This document shows positions 8,422-17,377 of a stretch of 50,736 bases of DNA, one piece after another (position 1 is the first letter of the stretch; each line of letters opens with the position of its first letter). This DNA is from Haloarculaceae archaeon (lineage in GTDB: Archaea > Halobacteriota > Halobacteria > Halobacteriales > Haloarculaceae): the NCBI GenBank assembly GCA_007122455.1, contig SKTU01000017.1:1-50736 (forward strand), read 5' to 3'. The position numbers and the translations under genes are program-made. The notes under the pieces are model-generated. The model did not search any database and was not told where the DNA came from. It saw only the letters and a list, made by a program, of their open reading frames with translations.

Positions 8422-10518
8422 TCACTCGTCGACGGCGCGGCTCCCACCCGGTGGGCAGAACTCCTGAATCCGGTCCGGACTCGCGATCTTTCGGACGAAG
8501 CTCGTGTCCGCGAACCGCTCTCGGAACGTCCGGTAGAGGCGCTTGGCGATGTCGTTTTGGGCGTACTGGCCGGGCTCGATGCGGACCGAGGTCTCGGCCC
8601 TGGGCTCGATGGCGGCCGGCGGACCGCCGATCACTCGCGTCTCCGGCTCGCAGCTGATGCCGATCGCGACGCCGACTGGCGTGTCCCGGTAGTACTCCCT
8701 GTCGCCGCGGATGACGAAACTTCCCTTCTCGATGTACTCGCCGCTCTCGGGAGTTTTCGACACCTGATCGGCGTCGACCTCGTAGACGTCGCCCGCGAAC
8801 TTGCCGTCCTTCCACACGGAGGAGTACGAGACGGCGAACTGTGCCGCCTCCTCCCGACTCGACGTCGGGATGTCGACCTCGCGGGCCGCCTCGTCCGGGG
8901 CGGTCGCCTTCAGTACGGTTACGGGTGCGCCGTGAGCCTGAGCGTGGAAGAACCGGTCGGACGGGTCGAGATACTTCTTGACGAGTTCCTCGTTCTGGTC
9001 GGCGTTTCGACCGCCAAGCACGAGAAAGCCGTCGGTGGTTCGGAACCAGCGGAACCGCTCGTACCACTGCTCGTCGTACCGGATCGGGATCGAACTCATC
9101 GAGAGGTAATCCCGATCGACCTCCTCGTCGATCTCATCGGGCTCGTCGTCGGCGTTCCACTCCTCGCGCCGCCGCTTGACCGCCTCGAGATCCTCGCGCG
9201 TGTCGGCTATCGCGGCCATGGCTCCCTCCTTCTTTTCGGCGATCCGCTTGGCTTCGGTGTAGAGCCGGTCGGCGTTTCGCTCGACGCCGAGTTCGGGGTC
9301 GAGTTCGATCCCGGTTCCGTCGATCTCGACCGTCACCATTCCCTCCGCACCGTTCACGCCGACGACTGCCTCCGCCGCGGCGATCCCGCGATCGGCACCC
9401 TCCTGAAACGTCTCCTCGATCCGCTCCCACGGAACGCCGTCCTCGCGCGCCTCGACGACCGTCGAGCAGATATCGTCGACGAGATCGTAGTTGGCGTAGA
9501 GCGCCTCGGCCTTCTGACGTTCCGCCTCGGCCTGCTCCTCGAAGGAGTCGATTGCACCCTCCTGCTGTTCGATGATCCGCTCGTGTTTGGCGATCTCCGA
9601 TTCGAAGTCCGGACGGTCGGTTCCTGTTTCGACGGGCTCGTCGCCTTCGGCTTCGAGCCGAGTGAAGTACTCGTCGAGTGCGCCGTTGAACGTCTCGAAG
9701 GCGGTCGCCGAGTAGCCGGCGGCCTCGTGTTCCTCGAGAGGGATCGGCGTCGCGTCGACGACGGCCTCGTCGTCCTCGTAGAGCCGCGGCTGTAGCTCTC
9801 CCGACAGGACTGGGCTCCGGAGGCGTTCGACGGCGTCGAAGAGCGCCTCGTACTGTTCGTCGGTCGCGTCGGCGATTTCAGTCGTCTTCTCGACGCCGGC
9901 ACGGGTACAGAGCTCCTCACCGTACAGTCCGCCGAAGTTGAGCTGCGTCGCGAGCGTTCGCACGAGATCCGTGTCGGACTGTTCCATCTTCGCGCGGAAC
10001 GCCTCGTAATCGCAGTCGAACGGATCGAACCGCGAGTCGGGATAGCCGTATTGGGAACCCGGTGCGACGGTACGGGATCGGAGCCGAACCGTGTCCAGCG
10101 AACCGATCACCTCCAGATCCTCGGTACAGACGGCGAGGTTCCCATCGCCGAACAGTTCGACGACGATGAGCGTCGTAGCGTCGTCCCGCTCGAAGCGGAA
10201 CGTGAGGATCCGGTCGAAGCCGTACTGCTCGACGCCCTCGAAGTTGGCCCCCGCGATCCGGTTGCGAAGCATCATCGCGAAATTTGGCGGCCGACCGGGT
10301 GCGTCGGGGACGTTGGACTGTGCGGCGACGTGAACGCGCTTCGGGTCGCGAACTTCGAGCAACAGCTCGATCCGCCCGCGATCGAAATCCCGCATCTTCA
10401 GCCGCACCAGATCGTCGTCGTAGAGATAGGCCTTGTCGACGACGGCGCCGGTGTACTCCCGAAGCTCGCCGACCAGAGCGGCGAGATCGACGCTCGTCAT
10501 CGCCCGCTTTCGATCCAT
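8422..10518 (-). CDS. rqcH: Ribosome quality control protein RqcH (NEMF/Rqc2/FbpA family)
   Basis: A 698-residue RqcH homologue, which recognises tRNA-obstructed large subunits and in bacteria drives C-terminal Ala tailing of stalled chains. It shows an N-terminal NFACT-N domain (TSVDLAALVGELREYTGAVV, then FAMMLRNRIAGA), a helix-hairpin-helix-like middle, a long coiled coil rich in Glu, Lys and Arg at roughly 320-480, and the NFACT-R domain (EQWYERFRWFRTTDGFLVLG, then GGRNADQNEELVKKYL). The start at 10518 (MDRKRAMTSVDL) is supported by a CTTTAG box about 26 bases upstream at 10541-10546. It is on the same strand as pelA, separated by the CoA-transferase and the DUF4013 gene. Whether archaeal RqcH tails peptides in the same way is inference. 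Confidence 0.94.
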   Translation of the reverse strand: MDRKRAMTSVDLAALVGELREYTGAVVDKAYLYDDDLVRLKMRDFDRGRIELLLEVRDPKRVHVAAQSNVPDAPGRPPNFAMMLRNRIAGANFEGVEQYGFDRILTFRFERDDATTLIVVELFGDGNLAVCTEDLEVIGSLDTVRLRSRTVAPGSQYGYPDSRFDPFDCDYEAFRAKMEQSDTDLVRTLATQLNFGGLYGEELCTRAGVEKTTEIADATDEQYEALFDAVERLRSPVLSGELQPRLYEDDEAVVDATPIPLEEHEAAGYSATAFETFNGALDEYFTRLEAEGDEPVETGTDRPDFESEIAKHERIIEQQEGAIDSFEEQAEAERQKAEALYANYDLVDDICSTVVEAREDGVPWERIEETFQEGADRGIAAAEAVVGVNGAEGMVTVEIDGTGIELDPELGVERNADRLYTEAKRIAEKKEGAMAAIADTREDLEAVKRRREEWNADDEPDEIDEEVDRDYLSMSSIPIRYDEQWYERFRWFRTTDGFLVLGGRNADQNEELVKKYLDPSDRFFHAQAHGAPVTVLKATAPDEAAREVDIPTSSREEAAQFAVSYSSVWKDGKFAGDVYEVDADQVSKTPESGEYIEKGSFVIRGDREYYRDTPVGVAIGISCEPETRVIGGPPAAIEPRAETSVRIEPGQYAQNDIAKRLYRTFRERFADTSFVRKIASPDRIQEFCPPGGSRAVDE

Positions 10519-10686
10519 ATCCGCACCCAGTAGCGGCCGGCTAAAGGGCGTGTCGCTCCGCGGAAAGCGCTCGCGTCCGCGTCGACGTTCGTGGTTCGTG
10601 GATCGGCCGTTCACGTGAACGGAACCCCGTTCCCAGTTTCCGAGAAGTCGGCGAGTACTTTTGACCGCTCCTGCTATCGTAGTCGT

Positions 10687-11139
10687 ATGGCCACGGTAGA
10701 TCGCGTTCTGGTGCCGATGGACGGCTCACCGCTTTCGAAGAGTGCCCTCCGAATCGCACTCGAGGAGTACCCGGACGCGGAGCTGACCGTACTCCACGTC
10801 ATCGACCCGACACAGCCGGGGTACAGCTATCCGATGGATCTCGATCTCGACACCGAACCGTTACACGGCTCCGAGGAGTGGTACGAGCGCTCCGAGGAGC
10901 TCGAAGAGGAGCTCTTCTCGGAGGTGAACGCGATTGCCGACGAGTACGACGCGACCGTCGCGACGGAGTCGGAGATCGGCGAACCGGGACGCGTGATCGT
11001 CGAATTCGCCGCCCAGAACGACATCGATCAGATCATCCTCGGAAGTCACGGGCGCGACGACGAGGAACAGCAGCTCCTCGGAAGCGTCACCGAAGCGGTG
11101 ATGTTTCGATCCCCGGTACGCGTGCTCCTGGTTCGCTGA
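10687..11139 (+). CDS. UspA-family universal stress protein
   Basis: A single-domain universal stress protein of 150 residues. It has the family N-terminus VDRVLVPMDGSPLSKSAL with the nucleotide-contacting Asp, a central TVLHVIDP strand, and the C-terminal ATP-binding loop LGSHGRDDEEQQLLGSVTEAV followed by PVRVLLVR. The Gly and Ser residues expected for ATP-binding UspA proteins are present. A TATA-like TACTTTTGA (10656-10664) lies about 27 bases before the ATG, pointing to a leaderless monocistronic transcript. Its target is unknown; haloarchaea carry many paralogues. It is divergent from rqcH. Confidence 0.92.
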   Translation: MATVDRVLVPMDGSPLSKSALRIALEEYPDAELTVLHVIDPTQPGYSYPMDLDLDTEPLHGSEEWYERSEELEEELFSEVNAIADEYDATVATESEIGEPGRVIVEFAAQNDIDQIILGSHGRDDEEQQLLGSVTEAVMFRSPVRVLLVR

Positions 11140-11190
11140 TCCGCGTCGGGTGTCGCAACGGTTTTGCACGGCGCTTTCGGAGCCACCGGT

Positions 11191-11535
11191 ATGGACGACC
11201 GCCTCGCTGTCCTCTCGGCCGTCATCGTCGGCGGCGCACTCACCGTCGTCGGTGCGTTCGAGTTCGTCCTTCCGCGCACGCTCCCCGAACCGCTCGCGAC
11301 GGGACTGTTCGTCTGCGGGACTGGCGTCGCTTTGATCGTCGGCGGGGCGGTGACCGCGCGAGCGAGCAACGTACCGCGAACGCTCGTCGCCGCGACCGCA
11401 GTCGGCGTCGGGACGCTCGCGGCGGCCGTCTTCTCACCGGGATCGCTCACCTTCGGCGGCGTCTTCTGGCTTGGAACCGTCTCCTTCGCCCTCGTCGTCG
11501 CGGGTGTGGTTCAGACGGTGCGGACCGTTCGTTGA
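11191..11535 (+). CDS. Small four-helix membrane protein of unknown function
   Basis: A 114-residue protein made almost wholly of four hydrophobic segments, around residues 7-27, 37-55, 63-82 and 88-108, joined by very short polar loops with Arg at several ends, including TARASNVPRT. No motif tying it to a characterised family was recognised; many haloarchaeal genomes encode similar DUF-type membrane proteins. A TTTTGC-type box about 27 bases before the ATG supports the start. It follows the UspA gene by 51 bases on the same strand and could be read with it, but it has its own promoter-like sequence. Confidence 0.7.
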   Translation: MDDRLAVLSAVIVGGALTVVGAFEFVLPRTLPEPLATGLFVCGTGVALIVGGAVTARASNVPRTLVAATAVGVGTLAAAVFSPGSLTFGGVFWLGTVSFALVVAGVVQTVRTVR

Positions 11536-11637
11536 CACCCCTCACGGTAATCGGAAACGGACGACCTGGTGGACCCGACCTTCCGGAATAGTCGTCAGTT
11601 GGCCACAGTTTATACTATCTCTGTGCTAACGGTAACC

Positions 11638-13362
11638 ATGGACGATCGTGCGAGCCGCGAAGCCGGTGAACGACTCATCGAACGACTGGGTGAACAGGGA
11701 GTCGAATACGTGTTCGGCACGTTCGGCACCGACCACCCGACGCTCATCAAGGGACTGGCGGCCGAGGGCGATCCCACGCCGATCATCGCCCCCCACGAGA
11801 TGGTCGCCGCCAGCGCCGCTCACGGCTACGCGCAGGTGACCGGGAAGCCGGGATGCGTGCTGGTCCACGTCGACGTCGGCACGGCGAATCTCGTGGCGGG
11901 AATGCACAACGCCAGCCGCAGTCGCGTCCCGCTTTTCGTTTTGGCCGGACGAACGCCCCTGACGACCGGCGGCGATCTTCCCGGGTCGCGGAGTATCTTC
12001 GTCCACTGGTATCAGGACGTCGCCGACCAGCACGGGCTCGTCCGGGAGTACACGAAGTGGGAGAGCGAGCTCAAGACGGCGGCCAACGTCGAGAGCGTCG
12101 TCGATCGAGCCGTCGAGGTCGCCACGGCCGATCCCACCGGCCCCGTTTACGTGACGCTTCCCCGAGAGATTCTCCGGGAGGACGCGCCCCCGTCGACCCC
12201 CGTCCGAACGCCGTCGAACCGGACGTCGACGCTCGACGAGGCGACCCGAACCGACCTCCTCGACCGCCTCCGAGCGGCCGAGCATCCGCTCGTCGTCACG
12301 AGCTATCTCGGCCGCGATGAGGGCGCAGTGTCCGTTCTCGAGTCGTTCGCCGAGACGGTCGGCGTGCCGGTCGTCGAGGCCGCTCCGGCGTTCGATCTGA
12401 ACTTCCCCCGCGATCATCCGCTTCACTTCGGTTTCGCCGCCGAGCCGTACTTCGACGACGTCGACCTGCTGTTGGTCGTGAACTGCGACGTCCCCTGGGT
12501 TCCGAAGCGCGGTCGTCCACGGTCGGACGCGACGGTCGTCCACGTCGACGACGACCCCGAAAAGACGCGCTATCCGAACTGGGATTACTCCGTCGACGTT
12601 CGGCTACGGGCGAACGCCCGGAGGGTGCTGGAGGAGCTGACGACGGCGTTCGATCCGACGGACGGGGCGGATCGCCGCGAGCGCTTCCGGAGCCACGGGA
12701 AGTCGCTTCACGAGGAATGGCACGAGTCGGTTCCCGGGGCCGAATCGATCGACGACATCACCCCGGCCTTTCTCTCGCGGACGCTCGGCGATCTGCTCGA
12801 GGACGACGCGGTCGTCGTCGACGAAACCGTGACGAACACACCGTCGGTGCTCCGACACAGCGAGCGAACCGAACCGGGGAGCTACTACTCGTACTGTTCG
12901 AGCGGGCTCGGCTGGGGGCTCGGGGCGGCTGCCGGCGTCAAACTCGCGCGTCCCGACGCGACCGTTGTCGGCGTGGTCGGCGACGGTTCGTTCGTCCTGG
13001 GGAACCCGATCGCCGCCGTGCAGATGATTCAGGCGTACGATCTTCCGCACCTCACAGTGATCTACAACAACGAGGGGTGGAACGCCGTCGGGAAGGCGAT
13101 CGCGGATCAGTACGACGACGTGTCGTTCGACCCGACCGCGTTCACCCGGTTCAGTCGGGAGGGCGATTACTCGAAGCTGTTCGCCGAGTGGGGCTGTCAC
13201 AGCGAGCGACTGTCCGATCCCGCGGAACTCGAAGGCGCGATCCGGCGAGCGCGGGCCGCTGTCGCCGACGGCAGCCACGCGATTTTGGACGTCCGCGTGA
13301 CCGTGCCGGAGCCGCCGTCGACCCCACCGGAGCGAGCGGTGTCGTCGGAACAATCGACGTAG
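11638..13362 (+). CDS. ThDP-dependent enzyme, acetolactate synthase-like
   Basis: A 574-residue thiamine diphosphate enzyme with the three-domain fold of the acetolactate synthase/benzoylformate decarboxylase superfamily. The N-terminal PYR domain has the ThDP-activating Glu in PHEMVAASAAHGYA (E54) and GYAQVTGKPGCVLVH; the middle domain follows; the C-terminal PP domain has the Mg/ThDP motif from GDG (448-450) to NN near residue 478. It is not placed beside an ilvN regulatory subunit or other branched-chain genes, so a catabolic ThDP enzyme (decarboxylase, carboligase or sulfopyruvate-like role) is as likely as acetolactate synthase. A TTTATA box at 11609-11614 lies 27 bases before the ATG. 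The downstream amidohydrolase/Rieske genes may share its pathway, which is inference from proximity. Confidence 0.85.
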   Translation: MDDRASREAGERLIERLGEQGVEYVFGTFGTDHPTLIKGLAAEGDPTPIIAPHEMVAASAAHGYAQVTGKPGCVLVHVDVGTANLVAGMHNASRSRVPLFVLAGRTPLTTGGDLPGSRSIFVHWYQDVADQHGLVREYTKWESELKTAANVESVVDRAVEVATADPTGPVYVTLPREILREDAPPSTPVRTPSNRTSTLDEATRTDLLDRLRAAEHPLVVTSYLGRDEGAVSVLESFAETVGVPVVEAAPAFDLNFPRDHPLHFGFAAEPYFDDVDLLLVVNCDVPWVPKRGRPRSDATVVHVDDDPEKTRYPNWDYSVDVRLRANARRVLEELTTAFDPTDGADRRERFRSHGKSLHEEWHESVPGAESIDDITPAFLSRTLGDLLEDDAVVVDETVTNTPSVLRHSERTEPGSYYSYCSSGLGWGLGAAAGVKLARPDATVVGVVGDGSFVLGNPIAAVQMIQAYDLPHLTVIYNNEGWNAVGKAIADQYDDVSFDPTAFTRFSREGDYSKLFAEWGCHSERLSDPAELEGAIRRARAAVADGSHAILDVRVTVPEPPSTPPERAVSSEQST

Positions 13363-13626
13363 GGGTCGGTGAACGTCTACCGAACGCGAAATCGAGGCCC
13401 GAAATCGACTTATTACATTCGTCAGGTACTTCAGGCATGTGGCGTCGAGGATCTTCCGGAAGATCACGAGGGGATAACCTCTTCTAAATAGTAGATAAAA
13501 CGCCACAGACGAACGGAACGGGTAGCGTCAAGTATGAGAGTGATGGAGGCACCGTAGGAAAATCAGCTGCATCACCCACCAGTTCATCTCTGTCGATCAC
13601 GAAGAAATTCAACGGAACCGCGGGAC

Positions 13627-14709
13627 TCAAATACCGTAAATCGATCTGGCGTTCGTCTCGAAGATCCGTCTCCGGGACTGCTCGTCGAGTTGGCCCAGCA
13701 CCGCCTTCGGGTTGTCGTTGTCCCAGTGGGGGTAGTCGCTGGAGAACACCAGCGTCTCTTCGGCGTGGATCATCTCGAAGAGGTGTGCGAGATGCGTCGG
13801 ATCCTCGGGCTCCTCGATCGGCTGCGTACTGAACCAGACGTTGTCGCGAATGTACTCGCTCGGCCGCCGCTCGAGCCACGGCGTCGACTCGCCGACGCCC
13901 TTCCACAGTTTGTCCATCTTCCAGAGGTAATGCGGTAGCCAGCCCACGCCCCCCTCGAGGAACACCCAGTCGAGATCGGGGTACTCGACGAAGACGCCCT
14001 CGAAGACGACGCTCGCGAGGTTTCCCATGACCGACGCCGACGTGACCATGTGCCGTTCCGGGTACGAGACCGGGTAGCCGGCGGCGGTCGAGCCGGACCA
14101 CGCGACGCCGTAGCTCCCCGTCGCCGTGTGGACCGCGACGGAGAGCCCGCGCCTCTCGGCGGCCTCGTATATCGGCCAGTATCGCTCGTGACCGTACGGC
14201 GACTGGTCGACGCCGGGGAGCATCACCTGAACGATCTGATCGTGGTCGCCGAGACGCTCGATCTCCGCGACGGCGTGTCGAGGAACCTGCGCGGCAACCA
14301 TCAGTGAACCGAGATACCGCTCGTCCCGATCGAGCCACTCGGCGACCATCCAGTCGTTGTACGCCTCGACTGCCGCCTTCGCGTAGTGGGTGTTCGGGTG
14401 CAGCGCGAGGCGAACCTGCGTGAGCGGTCCCGTCAACACTGCGTAATCGACGCCGAACTCCTCGAAGAGCTGGGACTCCATCAGTTCCTGACTCGATCCC
14501 GGCGGCCCCTCCTCCGGTACGGCGTCGGTGCGCCCAAGTCCGTGGGAGGCGATCGGATTGACCCATCCGGGGGTTCCAGCCGGCGTGATCCCCCGTTCCT
14601 TGAAGTGGTCCGGGAGGTACGCGCGTATCTCGTCCTCGGTCGTCCAGTTCTGGTGGACGTCGCAGTCGACGACGAGGTTCTCCGATTCCTCGGTCCGCGA
14701 AGTCGCCAT
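13627..14709 (-). CDS. Amidohydrolase-2 family (COG2159) protein, copy 1
   Basis: A 360-residue TIM-barrel metal-dependent hydrolase or decarboxylase of the ACMSD/amidohydrolase-2 type. The first strand reads VVDCDVHQNW, so only one His remains of the classical HxH metal motif, a variant frequent in this family. Other motif regions are VAVHTATGSYG in the middle, FLEGGVGWLP, and SSDYPHWDNDNP near the C-terminus, where the barrel Asp sits. It is a clear paralogue of the protein at 42861-43949 (both share EYIRD, STQPI.EP.DP.HL and SDYPHWD or TDYPHWD). A TTTACT box lies about 27 bases before the ATG. It is divergent from the Rieske gene at 14807. Substrate unknown. Confidence 0.88.
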   Translation of the reverse strand: MATSRTEESENLVVDCDVHQNWTTEDEIRAYLPDHFKERGITPAGTPGWVNPIASHGLGRTDAVPEEGPPGSSQELMESQLFEEFGVDYAVLTGPLTQVRLALHPNTHYAKAAVEAYNDWMVAEWLDRDERYLGSLMVAAQVPRHAVAEIERLGDHDQIVQVMLPGVDQSPYGHERYWPIYEAAERRGLSVAVHTATGSYGVAWSGSTAAGYPVSYPERHMVTSASVMGNLASVVFEGVFVEYPDLDWVFLEGGVGWLPHYLWKMDKLWKGVGESTPWLERRPSEYIRDNVWFSTQPIEEPEDPTHLAHLFEMIHAEETLVFSSDYPHWDNDNPKAVLGQLDEQSRRRIFETNARSIYGI

Positions 14710-14806
14710 ACTCCACGTCGAACGGACGCGGTAGTAAATGTTGTTCCGGGACTGCCAAGCAGTGGAGTATTTAGCCGTCGGACGTCTCGACGGGTAGTAC
14801 GGAACG

Positions 14807-15268
14807 ATGGTCGAGCGATACGAAGTCTGTCCCGTCGAGGAGTTGCCGCCAGGGGAGAAGCGAATAGTCGAACTGAAGGACGGTCGCCTCTCGATCGGCG
14901 TCTTCAACGTCGACGGGACGTTCCACGCGCTCTCGAACGTCTGTCCGCACCAGCTCGCTCCGCTCTGTGAAGGAGAGATAACCGGCGAGATGGTCTCGGA
15001 CAGTCCCGGGGAGTTTGAGTGGGTCCGTGAAGGGGAAGTGATCCGCTGCCCGTGGCACGGATGGAAGTTCAACATCGCGGACGGAACCTCGGTGTTCAAC
15101 CCCCACGAGGTACGGACGCGGAGCTTCGAGACGGCCGTCGAATCTGCGAGCGACACGGACGCGGAGTGCTGTGAGCGCCAGTACGGAACTGCCCTCGAGG
15201 GAACGGAACCCCCTGTCGAGCAGTTCGACGTCGAGGTGGAGGACGCCGTCGTCGTCGTCTACGCCTGA
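14807..15268 (+). CDS. Stand-alone Rieske [2Fe-2S] protein, copy 1
   Basis: A 153-residue Rieske ferredoxin-like protein. The cluster ligands are C46 and H48 in CPHQLAPLC and C81 and H84 in CPWHGWKFN. The spacing between the two boxes is longer than in typical Rieske ferredoxins because of an acidic insert (GEMVSDSPGEFEWVREGEV). There is no catalytic oxygenase domain, so this is an electron carrier or a small subunit rather than a ring-hydroxylating oxygenase. A ~45-residue tail after the second box contains an extra Cys pair (ECCERQ). It is divergent from the amidohydrolase at 13627-14709, with 97 bases between, and back-to-back TATA-like boxes at about 14737 (minus) and 14769 (plus). A second Rieske gene at 42482 has the same insert position. 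Confidence 0.9.
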   Translation: MVERYEVCPVEELPPGEKRIVELKDGRLSIGVFNVDGTFHALSNVCPHQLAPLCEGEITGEMVSDSPGEFEWVREGEVIRCPWHGWKFNIADGTSVFNPHEVRTRSFETAVESASDTDAECCERQYGTALEGTEPPVEQFDVEVEDAVVVVYA

Positions 15269-15272
15269 GGGG

Positions 15273-15944
15273 TTACAGCTCCGACGCGAGCGCCCGCAGC
15301 GTGTCGTCGGCGTTCGGGGAAACCGGATCGCCGTGACCGACGCAGGCATGTTCGAACGACTCCTCGGCCACGCGCCGGATGCTCTCGGTGATCAGTTCAG
15401 TGTCGTAGGAGTCGATCCACGGCGGCGGAACGAACCGTCCGTCGGATTCCCACACCAGATCGCCGAGGAGCCCGGTTTCGAGGGCGTCGTGAATGTAGAC
15501 GGTGTGTCCGGGATTGTGCCCTGGAGTGTGGATCGCTCGGAACCCGCCGACGCGATCACCGTCCCCGAGTGGGCGGAGGTCGAACTCCGAGAGCGAGTAA
15601 ATTCGACGAACGACCCGATGGAACGCACCCTTGTGGTGGTGCCACGGTGGGGACCACTGGCCGCGGACGAGCCCCGCGTCCTCCCGCCCGAGATATATCG
15701 GCGCGTCGATCCCCGACAGTCCGCCGACGTGATCGACGTCGTAGTGGGTGACGAGGACGCGATCGATTCCCTCGCGGTCGTAACCGACGTCGTGAAGCTC
15801 CTCCGCCAGCGGACGCCGAGGAATCGGCAGTCCCGCATCGACGAGCGTCACGTCGCCGTCGTCGACGAGGTAGGCGTTCGAACCGATCGGCTCGGGCCAG
15901 CTTACCTCCAACAGATAGACGCCGGGGGCGACGCGACGGGCCAT
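15273..15944 (-). CDS. Metallo-beta-lactamase-fold hydrolase (glyoxalase II-like)
   Basis: A 223-residue MBL-fold hydrolase. The metal motif is THYDVDHVGG (about residues 75-84), a variant of HxHxDH in which the second His is Tyr-Asp, followed by TPGHNPGHTV (about 146), LLGDLVWES (about 165) and CVGHGDPV near the C-terminus. This arrangement matches glyoxalase II/flavoprotein-like or quorum-lactonase-like MBL proteins; substrate is unknown. The start at 15944 (MARRVAPGVYLLEV) is typical for the group. Its stop lies 4 bases from the stop of the Rieske gene, so the two genes converge closely. The site is altered at one His position, which could affect metal number. Confidence 0.85.
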   Translation of the reverse strand: MARRVAPGVYLLEVSWPEPIGSNAYLVDDGDVTLVDAGLPIPRRPLAEELHDVGYDREGIDRVLVTHYDVDHVGGLSGIDAPIYLGREDAGLVRGQWSPPWHHHKGAFHRVVRRIYSLSEFDLRPLGDGDRVGGFRAIHTPGHNPGHTVYIHDALETGLLGDLVWESDGRFVPPPWIDSYDTELITESIRRVAEESFEHACVGHGDPVSPNADDTLRALASEL

Positions 15945-15984
15945 GGCCGTCCATACGGAACCGGCCCCTAAGTAGCCACTGCGA

Positions 15985-17295
15985 TCATCGGTCGAGGTCG
16001 ACCCCGAGGTCGTACAACACGTCGAAAAACGACGGGAACGAGACGTCGACGTGTTCGGCACCCCCGATCGTCGTGGTTCCGTCCGCGATCAACCCCGCCA
16101 CCGCCAGCGACATCACGATGCGGTGGTCGTCGTACCCCTGCACCGTCGTCCCCGTGAGATCCCCGCCGTGAACGACGAGTTCGTCCTCGTACTCCTCGAC
16201 GTTGACGCCCATCGCGTCGAGTTCCGTCGCCATCGCCGCGACCCGGTCGGTCTCCTTCAGCCGCACGTGTTCGCAGTCGGTGATTCGGGTCGTCCCCTCT
16301 GCCGCCGCACCGAGGACGGCGATCGTCGGCAGTAGATCCGGGGTGTTCGCGACGCCGACGTCGATCCCCGACAGCGTCGATCGCTCGACAGCTATCGTGC
16401 CGTTGGACTCGTCCCACGCGATTTCGGCGCCCATCCGTTCGAGGATCGAAACGATCGCACTGTCGCCCTGTGCGCTCGGATAGGCGCCCTCGACGACGAG
16501 TTCGCCCTCGGCGGCGAGGGCACCGGCGGCGAGGAGATACGACATCGAGGAGAAATCCCCCGGAACGTGGTAGTCGCCGTCGTCCGGCTCGTACGATTGG
16601 CCGCCGTCGACCGAGAAGCCGTCGGCGCCCGCCGACCGGATGTCGGGGTCGTCGCCGCCGTTGACCGTCGCTTCGACGCCGAACGCCTCCAGCACCTCGA
16701 GCGTGATGTCGACGTACGGCGCCGACTTCAGTTCGGTCGTCAACTCGATGTCGATCCCGCGCTCGGAAACCGCGCCGGCCATCAGCAAACCGGTGATGTA
16801 CTGCGAGGAGACGTCCCCGCGTATTTCGAGTTCGCCGCCGGTGACGTCTCCACCGACGATGAGCGGTGCCTGCCCGTTTCTGCGGGTCGACTCGGCTCGC
16901 CCGCCGAGATCGACGATCGCGTCGAGCAGCGGAGCCTGTGGTCGCGAGCGAAGCGACGCGTCGCCCGTCAAAACGGCGAGGCCGTCCACCAGCGCGGCGG
17001 TCGCCGTCGTCAACCGCATCGTCGTCCCGCTGTTCTCACAGTCGATGACGTCGGCGGGTGTCTCGGGAGCTCCCCCGAAGCCGACGACCTCGAGGTCGTC
17101 CCCGATGCGTTCGGTTGCGCCGCCGTACGCTTCGACCGCTCTCGCAGTCGCGAGGGTGTCGGCACTGAAGAGCGGGTCGTGGACGATCGCACCGCCGGCG
17201 TAGCCGGCTGCCAGTATCGCCCGGTGGGTGTAGCTCTTCGACGGCGGCGCCCGAGCAGTGCCGCGGACCGCGGATCGCGAAATAGAGACATCCAT
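15985..17295 (-). CDS. aroA: 3-phosphoshikimate 1-carboxyvinyltransferase (EPSP synthase)
   Basis: EPSP synthase of 436 residues, normal length. It transfers enolpyruvate from PEP to shikimate-3-phosphate, the sixth step of chorismate synthesis. Diagnostic motifs are all present: [17 protein letters not shown] near the N-terminus, ENSGTTMRL (about 86-94, the signature usually written GNAGTAMR), [25 protein letters not shown], the late RLKETDR and [16 protein letters not shown]. The gene stands alone and is not in an aro operon here, though a TyrA-like dehydrogenase lies 2 kb away at 19138. The ATG at 17295 has a CCTTTG box about 29 bases upstream. It is divergent from the M24 peptidase gene. 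Confidence 0.97.
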   Translation of the reverse strand: MDVSISRSAVRGTARAPPSKSYTHRAILAAGYAGGAIVHDPLFSADTLATARAVEAYGGATERIGDDLEVVGFGGAPETPADVIDCENSGTTMRLTTATAALVDGLAVLTGDASLRSRPQAPLLDAIVDLGGRAESTRRNGQAPLIVGGDVTGGELEIRGDVSSQYITGLLMAGAVSERGIDIELTTELKSAPYVDITLEVLEAFGVEATVNGGDDPDIRSAGADGFSVDGGQSYEPDDGDYHVPGDFSSMSYLLAAGALAAEGELVVEGAYPSAQGDSAIVSILERMGAEIAWDESNGTIAVERSTLSGIDVGVANTPDLLPTIAVLGAAAEGTTRITDCEHVRLKETDRVAAMATELDAMGVNVEEYEDELVVHGGDLTGTTVQGYDDHRIVMSLAVAGLIADGTTTIGGAEHVDVSFPSFFDVLYDLGVDLDR

Positions 17296-17377
17296 ACGGA
17301 TCGTCTATACGGCTGCCGGCAAAGGCCTGCCGACTCACGAGGGATACTGCTTAGTAGCAGCCGTCCACCTCTCCGAT

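Noticed and set aside
10403..10411. CGCACCAGA inside rqcH
   Set aside because: It lies in the coding region far from any start codon, so it is a chance match and serves as a reminder that single copies occur.
13450..13465. A perfect 16-bp palindrome between the ThDP gene and amidohydrolase copy 1
   Set aside because: It lies between the 3' ends of two converging genes, has no promoter-like box beside it and no repeat elsewhere, so no role could be supported.
17347..17360. A short inverted repeat CTGCT-TAGT-AGCAG before the M24 gene
   Set aside because: Only 5 bases per arm and overlapping the TATA-like region; too short to separate from chance.
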